From the IMG/VR virus record IMGVR_UViG_3300042549_003657, positions 1-61,807 of that record: a stretch of DNA of 61,807 bases; one strand, given 5' to 3'. A program made the translations under genes and the position numbers. Under the pieces are notes generated by a model. That model did no database searches, had not been told where the DNA came from, and was given only the letters and a program-made list of their open reading frames with translations. Numbering within the stretch: the first letter of the stretch is position 1; each line of letters begins with the position of its first letter. Below, one piece after another: positions 17,610 to 28,900 of this stretch. Source of the stretch: a virus.

Positions 17610-19220
17610 ATGATTAACGCGAACCAGATCACGTCCCGTCTTCGGATGATGAGCGACCAGGAACTGCAGCGCTTCGCTGAGATGCACAAGCAGGATCCGT
17701 ACATGTTCCCCTTGGCGTTCAACGAGAGCAACATGCGCAAAGAGCTGCGCTCTGCTCCGCAAGGGCAAGGCGCGGCTCCCCAGGCGCCAGTGAACCAGCA
17801 AGCCTTGGCTGCAATGCAGCCCGCTCAGTTGCCAGAAGACCAGGGTATTGGTGCGCTGAACCCCAACATGCAGTTTGCTGATGGCGGCTTGGTCGCGTTT
17901 GCAGGCGGTGGTGAGTCCACAGCCGGCCCGTATGCCCACGCCGATGATCGCGATTTCGGCACTGGCGGTGTTGCCTACGCAGATGGCGGAGCGATTCGGT
18001 TTCAGAACCGAGGCAGCGTACCGGGTTCCGAGTATTGGCCAGAAGGCGTGTTCGCGCCCACTAAACGCCGGCACTGGACAGCACCGAACCCGGTTCGAGA
18101 CACGCCGCTAATTGGCGAAGAAGATATTAGAAATATCCCTCTCGTGCGTTCCGTGCAGACGTCTGCTGAGATGCAAAAAGCTAACGAGGGGAACCCCGAA
18201 GGGGATTGGACATACGCAAAACTTAAGAATCGTACTGCACCCCCCGTTAGCCCCGTTAGCCCCCTTCCAACCGACTACGCAACACGTACTGGCGGTGGTG
18301 CATCCATGCCCCCTCTCCCAACTTCACCCGGAGGCCCTGGAGCAGCACAACCTAGCGCAGGGCTAGGTGCAATCCCTCGCGCTCCTGCCGGAGCCGCACC
18401 CGTGGCGGCGGATGACAGCTTCATAAAAAGCATACGCAAAGTGTATGCAGACGCTGAAGAAGCGCAAGCAAAGCGCGATGCGCAGCGGGAGATGGAATAT
18501 CTCGCAAACCGCCCTGAGTCCGAGTCGTTCAAAGAACGCAAGGCCGCGCTCGAAGAAGACCGTGCCGATGTAGAGAAAGAGCAGCGAACAAACGAAGGCT
18601 TGGCTTGGCTGACGTTCGCATCCAAGGTTGTGCAGCCCGGTAAGAACGCCATTCAAGCGATTGTTGAAGGGGCGTCTGCTGGAGGCGAGCAGTACTCGCG
18701 CGCGCAGAAAGACCTCAAGAAAGCCGAGAAAGAACGCAAGATGGGCTTGGCCGCGCTTGCCGAAGCGGAACGCTCAGCAAAAGCCGGAGACTTCGAGAAG
18801 GCGCAAGCGCGTAGAGACGCTATGGCTGCCCGTAGCGAGAACAGCATGAAGGCCCAGGTTGATGCTGTTGCAGCCGCTTATGGAATAACGCATAAAGAAG
18901 CGCACGACATGTTGCTTGCGCAAATGCAGATAACGTCTCAAAAAGAAATTGCTGCAGCGGGGAACGCAACGACGCTTCAGGCTACTCAGATGCGTCTGCA
19001 AGCGGAAGAGCGTGCCGATAATTTACGTTACGCAGCAGCACAAGCAAAGCTTGGTGCGGAGGATGTAGAGGGGCTCATGAAGTTTGCGCAGGCAAACCCA
19101 CTGCTAAAACCTCAAGAAGCGGTTGAACAGTACAGAGCGATGCGGGCAACCTTTGCCGCAATGAACAAGGCGTCGGTTTCAGAAACGCCTCCTCCGGTTA
19201 TTCGTCCCCCAAAACCTTAA
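17610..19220 (+). CDS. Virion-associated protein, Ala-rich coiled coil
   Basis: This 536-residue protein starts MINANQITSRLRMMSDQELQ. The ATG at 17610 is preferred over an in-frame TTG 6 nt upstream. Residues 1-50 are helical and contain HKQDPYMFPLAF. Two Gly motifs follow (FADGGLVAFAGGGES and YADGGAIRFQNRG), then a Pro-rich linker and a long charged coiled coil (about 265-480). It is followed by a perfect terminator. Shared Gly motifs with the 12235 gene suggest a common virion compartment, an inference. Confidence 0.7.
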   Translation: MINANQITSRLRMMSDQELQRFAEMHKQDPYMFPLAFNESNMRKELRSAPQGQGAAPQAPVNQQALAAMQPAQLPEDQGIGALNPNMQFADGGLVAFAGGGESTAGPYAHADDRDFGTGGVAYADGGAIRFQNRGSVPGSEYWPEGVFAPTKRRHWTAPNPVRDTPLIGEEDIRNIPLVRSVQTSAEMQKANEGNPEGDWTYAKLKNRTAPPVSPVSPLPTDYATRTGGGASMPPLPTSPGGPGAAQPSAGLGAIPRAPAGAAPVAADDSFIKSIRKVYADAEEAQAKRDAQREMEYLANRPESESFKERKAALEEDRADVEKEQRTNEGLAWLTFASKVVQPGKNAIQAIVEGASAGGEQYSRAQKDLKKAEKERKMGLAALAEAERSAKAGDFEKAQARRDAMAARSENSMKAQVDAVAAAYGITHKEAHDMLLAQMQITSQKEIAAAGNATTLQATQMRLQAEERADNLRYAAAQAKLGAEDVEGLMKFAQANPLLKPQEAVEQYRAMRATFAAMNKASVSETPPPVIRPPKP

Positions 19221-19252
19221 ACAGGGGTTTTTTGCCCACGAACGTTTAAACT

Positions 19253-19280
19253 AAAAACGCCGGTACGTACCGGCGTTTTT
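19253..19280. terminator. Bidirectional rho-independent terminator
   Basis: This is a perfect 28-nt palindrome: five A, a GC-rich 9-bp arm, then the mirror image ending in five T. It lies 33 nt after the 17610-19220 stop and 23 nt before the giant gene. It should reduce read-through into the 2180-aa gene, implying that gene has its own control or is expressed at lower level. Confidence 0.85.
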
Positions 19281-19302
19281 ACACCTAACAGACACCACAG
19301 CT

Positions 19303-22300
19303 ATGGCCTACGTAATTCTTCCTGACGGTTCTGGATATCCTATTCAAGAAGGGCAGTCACCGCAGGAGGCTATGTCGGCTGCGCTGCGGCAGTACCCCGA
19401 AGCCTTCGGTTTTGCCCCGTCGAAACCTAAAGAAGACACCTCCGGCGGGATTGCTGCTGCAAGCGCAGGGCTCAAGCGCCTGAAGGGTGAAGGGGCGCTG
19501 ACTCTAGGCAAGATGGGCTTGATGGGCCTGCCCGAAGCGGAGAAGTACTACAAGGAGCAGGAAGCCGCTGCTGCACAGCGGTTCACCCCAACGCAAGATG
19601 ACTGGTCTACGTCTCCTTGGCTGAAGTTCAAAGAGACGCTAGGCGGCTCGTTGCCCTATATGGCGGCACCACTAGCGGCGGGGTTTGCGGCAACCACACT
19701 GCCGGTGTCTGGAGCTTTGTCGGCGGCAGCGCTGGGTGCTTTGGGTGCTGGCGCAGTGTCTACCGGACAGTTCACAGGCTCGAACTTGGCCGCGCAAATG
19801 GAGACGGGCAAGACGCTGGAAGAAGCCGATCTCGGTAAAGCCGCGTTAACTGCCGTTCCGCAGGCAGCGCTTGATACAGCCGCTATGTTCTTGGCTCCTG
19901 GGCTCGGGAAACTGCTGGGCGCAGCAGGCCGGGAAGTCACGGAAGCGGGCGCTAAAGCGCTGGCTAACCAGACGCTGAAACAGATTGCCTGGGACTACAC
20001 AAAAGCCACCAGTCAGGCTATGACCGCCGAAGGGCTTACCGAAGCAGCACAGCAGCTTCTGGAACGCGCTCAAGCCGGGTTGGACATCAGCGACCCCGAA
20101 GCCCGTAAAGAGTACCTTGAGAGCCTCCAAGGCGGCGCCGCGTTGGCCTTTGTCTTAGGCCCCTTTGGTCGCGCTGTTGATCGCGGAAGTATCAAAGCCC
20201 AGGGCAAGAAGCTAGAAGAAAAACGGCTAGGCGAAGAGCGTGCGGTTGCCGAGGCTAAGCAAGCCGAGGAACGTACTGCGGCCCAAGCCGCTCAAGCCGA
20301 GGCTGACGCAGCGGAAGCGGAGCGCAAGCAGCAGCCTGAGTACCTTCGGGAACTAAACACGCAGTACCAAGCGCTGGAGCGGGAAAAGCAGACGCTGCCG
20401 AAGATAGAAAAGCCCAAGAAGGTCAAGGACGCCTCTGCTGAACAGGAACTCGCGTACGAAGACGCGCTGAAGACTTACGAAGCCGCCGTAGCTGCCAAAA
20501 AGGATTTTATTGAGCGGTACAAACCTGTCAAGCAAGAGTACAAAGAACGGTTCAATGACATCCAGGCGCTGCAAGTAGCAGACCAGACGCAAGAGGCGTT
20601 GCAAGGCGGTGCTGGCCCGATGGCGCAGCCCATGCTGCCTGGGTTTGAGCTTGGCGCTGCACAACCCGGTGCTGCTGAACAACTTGCGGCTGAACAAGAG
20701 AATCAGCAGTACTTCCAACAGCCTGCGGAAGTTACCCCAGCCCCGGCCACCTTGACGCCTACACAGCAGCGCGTAGAGCTAATGCAGCAACGGGACACGC
20801 TCGCTAAAGCCTACACCGAAATCTCTGGGCGGGCGATGAAGAGTGCCGTCCCTGAAGAGCAACGCGCCCTGTTCAATCAGGCGGTGCAGGTCAAGACCGC
20901 GCTGACAGAAGCCGATGCCCAGCTCAAGAATCTTGGCGGTAAATTGCCTACGCTTGAGGCGCTGCAAAAGAAAGAGGTGGAACTCACCAATCTCGCAGAA
21001 AAAGCCAAGACAGCGCCACAGAAACAGGCGGTGTTGGGCAAGCTCGTAGAGGTTCGTCAGCAGATCGCTACCTTTGCAGCGCCTACCGTTGAAGGCCAAG
21101 GCACGCTGGCGTTTAAGCCCACAGCTCAGGAGATTGCGGCTGACAAAACGGCGCGTGCTGAACGCCAGAAACAAGAAGCGCTGGAAGGCGGCGCCGGGCC
21201 GATGCAGCAGACGCTTATTCCTGGTTTAACGGAGCCCGTGCTCCCCACGCGCAAGTTTGATGTTGAGGCCGAGGCTGAACCAACAGCGTTTGATACACAG
21301 GAAGAAGCCCGCAAGCTGTCGATAATGGCGGATCGCAAAGAGGCGCTTTTTAAAAAGCAAGAAGCGGTTGTTGCCGACCTCGACGATAAGGCGTCTACGG
21401 CACCGTTTGCGTCGTATGCAGGGGTGCGCAAAGCCGCCGATGCCGAGCGGAAAAAAGCGGATGAAATGCGTCAAGAAGTTGATGCGATGCGCAAGCAGGT
21501 GGAAGATCTAAAAGCCCAGGCCGCCGTTATTCCGGAAAAAACGGAAGACATGCAGAGGGCCGGTATCGAAAAGAAAATGATGCAGGCCCAGCGCCGGTTT
21601 GAAAGAGCGCAAGCCGTCGGCGATCGAGAAATGGCGGACGCTGAGTACGCCAAGGTCTTAAAACTCCAAGAAAAACTTGCAGAGTTTCCACAGGTCAATC
21701 TTGAACAAGGCGCAGCCGTGCTGCAGGCATACGAAACGGCACTGGCGGAAAAGATTGCCGCAGGTCGTGAGCAGTCGGTTGAAGGTCAACGGGCAGCCAA
21801 TGTTGCGCTGGCAAAGGCCAAGGCCGACATCCAAGCACTGATGGGCACGTCCGAGACCGCCCCGTTGGTTCAAGAAGCCCGTGTTGGTAAGCAGCAAGAC
21901 ATCACGCAACAGCAGCGTGAGCTTGCGCAGTTCGAGGCCGAAGGCCCAGGCGCTGTGACGCCGAAGATGCCTGCAGCCAAGCAAACGGAAGATCTTCGGC
22001 AGGCCCTTCGAGACATTGATCGGTTTGAAGACGAGAGCCCGTCGGTATTCACATCTGCCGCCGATGATGCCAGAGCCGAAGCGCTGCTCAAGTCGATCAC
22101 ACAGTCTCGCAACGTTATGAAGCAACGCACGGCTGCAGCGAATGCCGCCACAAGAGGTCTCCGGCCATTAAACACTGCGGTTGAGCGCGCCGCTAAAGCA
22201 GCCAAGACGGCTCCTGTAAAAGAGAAAGCGGCTCCTACAGCAGCGCCTGCACCCGCACCAAAAACGCCTCAGACACCTGTAGAAAAACGGGAAGAAGCCA

Positions 22301-25300
22301 AGCAAGCTGCGGTAGAGAAACAAGCGGCGGCAAAAAAAGCCGTTGAAGAAAAACGTGCTGCGGCAAAGCGGGCGCAATCGGAAAAAGCAAAGCCTAAAGC
22401 AGAGCCTAAAGCCGCGCCTAAAGCAGAAACCAAGGCTGAAGAAGTAGCCAAAGCTGAGACCGAGACTAGAAGGCTCATGGAAGAGCAGCCGGATCTGTTC
22501 TCAGATGACAAGTTCGACTCGGATACGGACACAGACAACGACGTTGCCTTGCGCGAGAACAATGACCTCTACGACGCTTTCCCGACCAACCTGATAAACC
22601 CTGATGGGGTATCGGCAGCGGAAGACGGGAACTTGATGGGGTTGCTTGAAGCTATCGGGGAGAGTTCTACGCCTTTCAACAGGGCGTTGGTAAAGAACCT
22701 CCAAGATACGCTTAGGGCAGTGGGGCGTCGTCCTAAGCTGATCCTTGTTGAGAACCTCAAAGATAAGGGCGTGAACGTAGCGGGTCTCTACGACCCTGTT
22801 AAGAACCGTATCTACATCGACAATCGCTCGATGCACGAGGAGACAGTACTGCACGAGGCGGTTCACGCAGTGACCCTGGGCGTGCTTCGCGCAGACCCAA
22901 ACACCCTCACCGCAGAGCAACGCGCTGCCCGCTCTGAGCTGGAGTCCCTGTACGCCAAGCTCAAAGACGATCCCGCCTTTGCCAGAGAATACGGCAAGAA
23001 GAACGTCGAAGAGTTCGTCGCTGAACTCATGACAAACGCGAATCTGCGAGAAAAAATCGACGCTGTTAAGCCGGGCTTCTTGCAGCGCTTCTATCAAGCC
23101 ATCATGCGCATGCTGGGCATGGAGCCAAAGAGCCTGTCTGAACAAGCGATGGCTTCAGCGCTCAAGATTTTCCAGCCGCCCAGCCCTATGGCCAAAGACT
23201 CGGTGATGCTGCCGTCGATCATGCGCGGCGTGTTCTCAGGTACCAAGGCCGTTGCAGCAGCAAACGTCGATCCAGGTGCCGTCGCCACGGTCAACGCGTT
23301 GGTGGGTAGATCCGCTTCTCTAGGAGACAAGATCACCGCCTCCGCGATGGGGCTGCGCATGCGCACAATAGCTGCCGACAACTGGGCACCGAGCGAAGCA
23401 CTGATCAAACTCGGCGTATCAAAAGGAAAACTGTCGGAAGCCCAGGCGCTGCAAATGCGGCTCCTGATGCGTGTTTACGACGACACCAGCCGCCTGGCCC
23501 AACGATCGCTTAGTGATGGCCCGCCGAAAATCACACGCAACGCCGATGGCGTGAAAGTCATCGAGGGGCAGACAGATGGCCCCAGCGCAAAGAAGATGGC
23601 CCAGGCGTTGAGCGGATCCAAGCTCGGCAATGCGCACTTTGTGGAAGACTTGTGGACAAGTTGGATGGCTATCCTTCGCGCGGAGCGTGACGGCATCGGC
23701 TACGACAAGCTGAACTACGGCAACGACAAGCAAGGCAACCCGATCCTTAACGCCGAGAAAGCCAAGGCGGTCAAAGCGATTGTCGAGTCTGACGCTGACA
23801 CTAAAAAGGCCTTCGAAGACGCGCGCGCCATCTATCGCCAGTACAACAAAGACTTGCTGCAGTTTTTTGTTGACTCCGGCAGCATGACGCAAGAGAAGGC
23901 CAACGCGCTGACCGCCGGCGACTACGTGCCGTACTACCGCATTACCAAAGGGCTTGTGCAACTATATGTTGGCAGCAGCAAACCTATTACTATTGGCAGC
24001 ATCATTGACCAGCCCCAGCTTAAAGAGCTTGTCGGCGGTGAAGACAAGATCCTGCCCGTCTTCTCCGGCATGGTGCAGAACACGTCGCTCATCGTCCGCT
24101 CGGCTGTGCGAAACATGCAAATGCGTGACGTCGGAAACATGCTGCAAGACATGGGCCTGGCCAAGATCATCCAGGGCGAAGGGCCTCGGGATGTGTTTAC
24201 CGCACGGTTCAGTTCCAAAGGCGAGAAGTACTATGTTCGCTTAGACGAGACCGCGTTCCCACCAGACATCCCCGCCGATGTCGTCATCATGGGGCTGCAA
24301 GGCATCAAGACGGCTATCCCCGCAACCGTGAAGCTGATGGGGCTCCCGGCCAACATTTTGCGCAAGGGCATTACGCGCCTGCCGACCTACGCTTATCGTC
24401 AGCTTATTCGCGACCCGATCCATGCGTACATGACCACTGGCGGTGACTTCTCGGCGGTGATTGATACGTACCGTGAATTCGCCAAGTCTCTCAAAGGCGA
24501 TACGCCTGCAGGTCTGAGCCTTAAGCAGGCCGGGGCGATCAGCAGCGACATCTATCCGGGCAGCCAAGAAGAAATGGCCAACGCGCTGCGCGACGTTACG
24601 AGCGGCAAGAACGGCTGGAATATCAACGGCGTCTTGGCCAAGCTAGACGCGCTGGGGTTGAAGGCCGACACGGCCACACGCGCTGCGCTGTACAACAACT
24701 TCCGCAAGAAAGGTATGTCGCACCTCGAAGCGGTGCTCGGCGCTGCAGAGTCCATGAACTTCTCGCGTCGTGGGACATCCGCCAGCCTGCACTGGCTCTC
24801 CACGATGATCCCGTTCTTCAACTCGCAGATCCAGGGTCTGGATGCGGTCTACCGTGCGGCTATTACTGGCGACACCGCGTTCCAAGCAAAGCTGGATGCG
24901 CGTGCCAAGCTCTGGAAACGTGGCGCACTGATGTTCGGCATGACGTTCGCGTATGCGGCGCTGATGCAGGATGATGAGGCATACAAGACCGCTACACCGC
25001 TGGAGCGTGCGCAGTACTGGTTCTTGCGTATTCCAGGCGTTGATGAGCCGCTGCGCATCCCGATCCCATTCGAGCCGGGGCTTATGTTCAAAGTCATCCC
25101 CGAGATGATCTTCAACACAGCGGCTGGTGACACTAAGGCGCGCGATGCCATGGATGCCTTCGGCAAGATGCTCGCAATGTCGCAACCAATCGGACTCCCA
25201 GCAGGCGTCAAACCGCTCATTGAGCTGGCGGCCAACTACAACTTCTACACCGACGCACCCATCATTTCCGAGCGAGAGTCAGGACTGACAACGGCGCAGC

Positions 25301-25845
25301 AGTTCCGCAATAACACCACGGAGATTGCCAAGATTCTGGGCAAGACGGGCGCTATCTCTCCCGTTAGCGTTGACCACTTGATTCGCGGCTACACAGGCGG
25401 CCTGGGGATATTGCTTGCCAGCATGGCCAACTACCCTCTGCGCCCATTGGTCAGCCCCAACGCGACAGATAAACCTGCACGGGCGCTCAGTGAGATGCCG
25501 GCTATCGGGTCGTTGTTCCAGCCTGCTACGGGCCGGGGCATTGTGGACGCAGCATTCAAGGACGTCGAGGAGTTCCGCAAAGCGGCAGGGACGTATCAAA
25601 GCCTACTCAAATCAGGCAACCGCGCAGATGCCGCAGCTTTCGCTGACAAGTACGCCCGTGAGATTGCGCTGAACTCGACAGGTGGAGCATTCCGGCAGCA
25701 GATGGGTGAGTTGGCGGCTCTCCGACGCCAGATCGAAATGGCGCCTGGGATGTCTTCAGAGCAGAAGCAAGCGCAGATCAAGCGCGTCAAGGAAATGCAG
25801 ATCCAGCTAGCAACGATGATCCGGCAGATGTCTAGCGCACCCTGA
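19303..25845 (+). CDS. Giant internal virion protein with HExxH zincin motif
   Basis: This 2180-residue protein starts MAYVILPDGSGYPIQEGQSP. An Ala/Gly-rich hydrophobic region (about 115-225) could insert into membranes. A long charged coiled-coil and Lys/Ala-Pro linker region extends to about 1060. A zinc protease-like motif follows, LHEAVHAVTLGV (H1184, E1185, H1188), with a downstream EEFVAELM about 50 residues on that could supply a third ligand. The C-terminal part (about 1290-2180) resembles large polyvalent proteins. By analogy with T7 gp16 and similar ejectosome proteins it may be injected with DNA and act on the cell envelope or host proteins. Confidence 0.78.
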   Translation: MAYVILPDGSGYPIQEGQSPQEAMSAALRQYPEAFGFAPSKPKEDTSGGIAAASAGLKRLKGEGALTLGKMGLMGLPEAEKYYKEQEAAAAQRFTPTQDDWSTSPWLKFKETLGGSLPYMAAPLAAGFAATTLPVSGALSAAALGALGAGAVSTGQFTGSNLAAQMETGKTLEEADLGKAALTAVPQAALDTAAMFLAPGLGKLLGAAGREVTEAGAKALANQTLKQIAWDYTKATSQAMTAEGLTEAAQQLLERAQAGLDISDPEARKEYLESLQGGAALAFVLGPFGRAVDRGSIKAQGKKLEEKRLGEERAVAEAKQAEERTAAQAAQAEADAAEAERKQQPEYLRELNTQYQALEREKQTLPKIEKPKKVKDASAEQELAYEDALKTYEAAVAAKKDFIERYKPVKQEYKERFNDIQALQVADQTQEALQGGAGPMAQPMLPGFELGAAQPGAAEQLAAEQENQQYFQQPAEVTPAPATLTPTQQRVELMQQRDTLAKAYTEISGRAMKSAVPEEQRALFNQAVQVKTALTEADAQLKNLGGKLPTLEALQKKEVELTNLAEKAKTAPQKQAVLGKLVEVRQQIATFAAPTVEGQGTLAFKPTAQEIAADKTARAERQKQEALEGGAGPMQQTLIPGLTEPVLPTRKFDVEAEAEPTAFDTQEEARKLSIMADRKEALFKKQEAVVADLDDKASTAPFASYAGVRKAADAERKKADEMRQEVDAMRKQVEDLKAQAAVIPEKTEDMQRAGIEKKMMQAQRRFERAQAVGDREMADAEYAKVLKLQEKLAEFPQVNLEQGAAVLQAYETALAEKIAAGREQSVEGQRAANVALAKAKADIQALMGTSETAPLVQEARVGKQQDITQQQRELAQFEAEGPGAVTPKMPAAKQTEDLRQALRDIDRFEDESPSVFTSAADDARAEALLKSITQSRNVMKQRTAAANAATRGLRPLNTAVERAAKAAKTAPVKEKAAPTAAPAPAPKTPQTPVEKREEAKQAAVEKQAAAKKAVEEKRAAAKRAQSEKAKPKAEPKAAPKAETKAEEVAKAETETRRLMEEQPDLFSDDKFDSDTDTDNDVALRENNDLYDAFPTNLINPDGVSAAEDGNLMGLLEAIGESSTPFNRALVKNLQDTLRAVGRRPKLILVENLKDKGVNVAGLYDPVKNRIYIDNRSMHEETVLHEAVHAVTLGVLRADPNTLTAEQRAARSELESLYAKLKDDPAFAREYGKKNVEEFVAELMTNANLREKIDAVKPGFLQRFYQAIMRMLGMEPKSLSEQAMASALKIFQPPSPMAKDSVMLPSIMRGVFSGTKAVAAANVDPGAVATVNALVGRSASLGDKITASAMGLRMRTIAADNWAPSEALIKLGVSKGKLSEAQALQMRLLMRVYDDTSRLAQRSLSDGPPKITRNADGVKVIEGQTDGPSAKKMAQALSGSKLGNAHFVEDLWTSWMAILRAERDGIGYDKLNYGNDKQGNPILNAEKAKAVKAIVESDADTKKAFEDARAIYRQYNKDLLQFFVDSGSMTQEKANALTAGDYVPYYRITKGLVQLYVGSSKPITIGSIIDQPQLKELVGGEDKILPVFSGMVQNTSLIVRSAVRNMQMRDVGNMLQDMGLAKIIQGEGPRDVFTARFSSKGEKYYVRLDETAFPPDIPADVVIMGLQGIKTAIPATVKLMGLPANILRKGITRLPTYAYRQLIRDPIHAYMTTGGDFSAVIDTYREFAKSLKGDTPAGLSLKQAGAISSDIYPGSQEEMANALRDVTSGKNGWNINGVLAKLDALGLKADTATRAALYNNFRKKGMSHLEAVLGAAESMNFSRRGTSASLHWLSTMIPFFNSQIQGLDAVYRAAITGDTAFQAKLDARAKLWKRGALMFGMTFAYAALMQDDEAYKTATPLERAQYWFLRIPGVDEPLRIPIPFEPGLMFKVIPEMIFNTAAGDTKARDAMDAFGKMLAMSQPIGLPAGVKPLIELAANYNFYTDAPIISERESGLTTAQQFRNNTTEIAKILGKTGAISPVSVDHLIRGYTGGLGILLASMANYPLRPLVSPNATDKPARALSEMPAIGSLFQPATGRGIVDAAFKDVEEFRKAAGTYQSLLKSGNRADAAAFADKYAREIALNSTGGAFRQQMGELAALRRQIEMAPGMSSEQKQAQIKRVKEMQIQLATMIRQMSSAP

Positions 25846-25863
25846 AGAACCACAGACCGAACC

Positions 25864-25889
25864 GGCCACCGCATACCCCTGCGGTGGCC
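25864..25889. terminator. Hairpin between convergent blocks (possible terminator)
   Basis: GGCCACCGCA and TGCGGTGGCC form a perfect 10-bp stem with a 6-nt loop, 18 nt after the giant gene's stop and before the convergent replication genes. No clear T-tract follows on either strand. A second, weaker hairpin (GGCAGGG/CCCTGCC) lies at 25954-25977. The pair probably separates convergent transcription. Confidence 0.5.
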
Positions 25890-25988
25890 TCGGCCTCAAC
25901 ACCGTGGTGAAGCGCTGCTCGTAACCCGAGCAAGCGCATCTTTTCTGTGTCCAGGCAGGGTACGAAAAACCCCTGCCCGGGCAACACT

Positions 25989-28900
25989 TCACTCCACGGA
26001 AATCGTACCCTCTCCATCAAGCAGCTCCTTCGGGACACTGATCTGCATCACCTTCACGCGCATCGCGGGGCCGTCCGTCTTGGCCAGCATGTCTTTGCGC
26101 AGGTACTGAATGCGGAACTGCTGTGGGCCTTTCTGCATGTTCTCCAACTGACGCTTGAAGTCCGTGTAGCCAAAGCTCATAGACGAACAGTGCCGACGCA
26201 GCAGTGACTCCTCCACAAAGTACTCGACGTAGTTGCTGTGGTGCGTCCCATGCTCAATACGGCCCATCACCGTGTTCTTGGTGCTGGTCTTGCCCTGCAG
26301 GTCTTTGCCCAGGTCAGCGATAAGCTGGCCCATCGTGTCGAAGCGCAGCACAACGAACTTGCCGTAGAACTCACGGGTGTACTCGTTGAGCACATCCTCA
26401 GCCGTGCGCACAGACTTCTTGTGCGAAGAACGTGCAAGAGTCACAAGATCCTTCAGTGCGTCCATCACCGCCGCCACAGGCGACTCAATGATGTTGGCGT
26501 ACTTCGGCCCCAGCAGGATAGCGGCGGTCACAGTGGACGTGCAGCCAGCATGCCAGAAGCGCTCCTCATCGGCGAAGTCCATCGCCACGCGCAGCCGCTC
26601 GTGAACCTTGCTCCACATCTCCTTGGCCACGTCATAGTTACGCACAAGCCACCGCACCCAGGCTTCACCCGCCACGCCGTAATTCAGGCTCAACTCACGC
26701 AGGATCTCGCGCTCAGCCTTGTCGAACGACAGTTCTCGCGTTGGGTTCCACTCCAGCATACGCATCAGCTCACCGTGAGAGGAGTGCTTGCGCCCACCCA
26801 CCAACAGGTCAACCATGTGCGTGTTAGCCGTCATCGTGCAGGTCAGCGCCCAGGTGCTGTTGTTGACCCGTTCCCGGTTCGTGCCAGCCTCCATGCGCTC
26901 CTTGCCCTGGCCCTCAGAGATATCGAAAATCAGCTCAGGCGCCCACTCCGTGTCGTTACGAGTCTTGGTGGTGATCTCGTCGATCAACAAAGGCAGGCTG
27001 TTGAGCAGACCCGCACGCTGCTGCAGTGCCACGAACGAGGTGCCCTTACCTGTGCGGTAATGCACAGGATGTCCCCAGACTCCGGCCTTCAAACTCAGGG
27101 ACAGCGACTTGCCCGTGCCGCTCGATGTCGAGCCGATGTGCCACACAAACCCCTTGTGGTCGGAGAAGTGCATGAGCGCAGACCCGAACGAGTCCATGCA
27201 GAGCGCCAGCATCGTGTTCATGCCTCGGCCAATCAACAACTCCCAAGGCTTGCGCCAGTTATCAAGGGATCCTTTGCTGTTGGTGTTGCGGTTGATGTTC
27301 TCCATGCCGGGCATAGGCACCACGATCTCTGAGCCGTTAGGCTTGAAGACACGGTTGTTGTAGACGAAGGACTTGTCCTTCTGCCACCCGAACTGCAGCG
27401 GTACGTCCACCACCTTGCGCTCTTGCGCAGCGCTCTCTACACAGGCCCGAACGTAAGCGTACAGATGCGGGTCTGTCGCCTGTCCAAACGATGCGTAGAT
27501 GTTGTTCGACGCAAGGCACTTGAGCAGCTCATCCTTGGACACCACCGCCTTGCTGGGCATGATGACCTGACGATGCTCCATCGTTGCTGCACGACCTTCA
27601 GGCGCTGGGCCTACGGGGCGGATGGCAATCAGATGCACTTGGTGCTCTTGCTCTTGGCGCAGCATGTCCACCACAAACAGGTCGTGCGGCAGGATCTGAA
27701 TCTGCGTCTTGATCTCTACGCCTGTAGCATCTTTCTCCTTGACGTTGCGGTACACACCCCCGTGCTTGCCGTAGTCGAACCCGCGTGGGGGTGGTGGGCG
27801 CAGAACCGTGCAGGTCTTAAGGTTCTCAGGCAACCCGTCATCGACGTGGAACTCATCCTCAATATGGGTTTTGCTTTGCTCAGGCGCGTCGTCTGTGCTG
27901 TTGTGGATCGGGATCACCAGTTCCTTGGCCCGGTTGTCGGTGATGACTTCCCGCCCCAGCGCCAGGGCGTTAGTGATGGTGCCCCAGAACGGGCACTTCG
28001 GGCAGATACCGGGGTTCTCGCTGTCCATCTTGATGCAGGCGTAGGGGCCTTTGATCTCAGCGAGCTTCTGGTTCATACGCTCAGGCGTATACGGGTGCAG
28101 CTCGGAGAGCTTGTGGGTGAACTGCCCGGCATCCGTACACACCTTGGCCCAGGACAGCAGCCCACGCCACAGCGGCTCCATACCGTCTTGTTTGGCGTTG
28201 TTCTGGTAGAACTCCAACTGACCGCAGCCCACGCCCTTCTCAGACTTGAGCCAGATCGTCTCGAATCGCGTAGCGCTGTTGTTCAGCAAAGCCTCTGCCG
28301 CAGCCGATCGCTTAGCCGCAGCCTTACTAGGCCGTGTGCCCGCCAGATCAACACTGGTCGCTACGAAGTTGTTGCTGATCGGAGCGTTCTCCGCCTTAAG
28401 CACCCCTCGAATAGCCGCCCCAAAATGGCGGATGTCTACCTTGGCCGTACCCTCAAACAGCACCTTGACCGCACGGGGTGTCTCGTACTTGGCCTTGTTG
28501 TTGAACGTACCCGGTATGCGCAAGACTCGCGCAGCGTCAGCCGTCACCGTCATGTCGATCTCCAGCCCCTCCTGCTTGCACAGGCGCTTGAAGTTCTCGG
28601 CGATGGGCTTCCAACTGGTGATGTCGACTTCCTCAGTCAATGGCCAGTAGCAATGCAGACCGCCACCAGAACTGACCATCCACGGAACGCCAAAAGAGTC
28701 GAGGCCCGTCTTCTCAAGGAACGTCCCCAGCGCAACGGCGGCATCACGCTTGGTCGTGTACCCATCCATGTCGATAAAAATCGACTTGATGAACTGAGCG
28801 TTCTCTGCCTTGCGGCTTTTGTTTTCTTTGAACGTAGACAGGGCGAAGTAGATGTCCCTGGATGCGCCTAGCCACGCCTTAACCTTGGGGCGGATGTCGG

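Noticed and set aside
26238-27332. 364-codon open frame on the plus strand
   Set aside because: Antisense to the same primase/helicase gene, with no domain, ribosome binding site or operon context.
27423-28871. 482-codon open frame on the plus strand
   Set aside because: It lies wholly antisense to the primase-polymerase/helicase gene, which has clear motifs. The Arg/Leu/His-rich translation is typical of an antisense shadow in GC-rich coding DNA.
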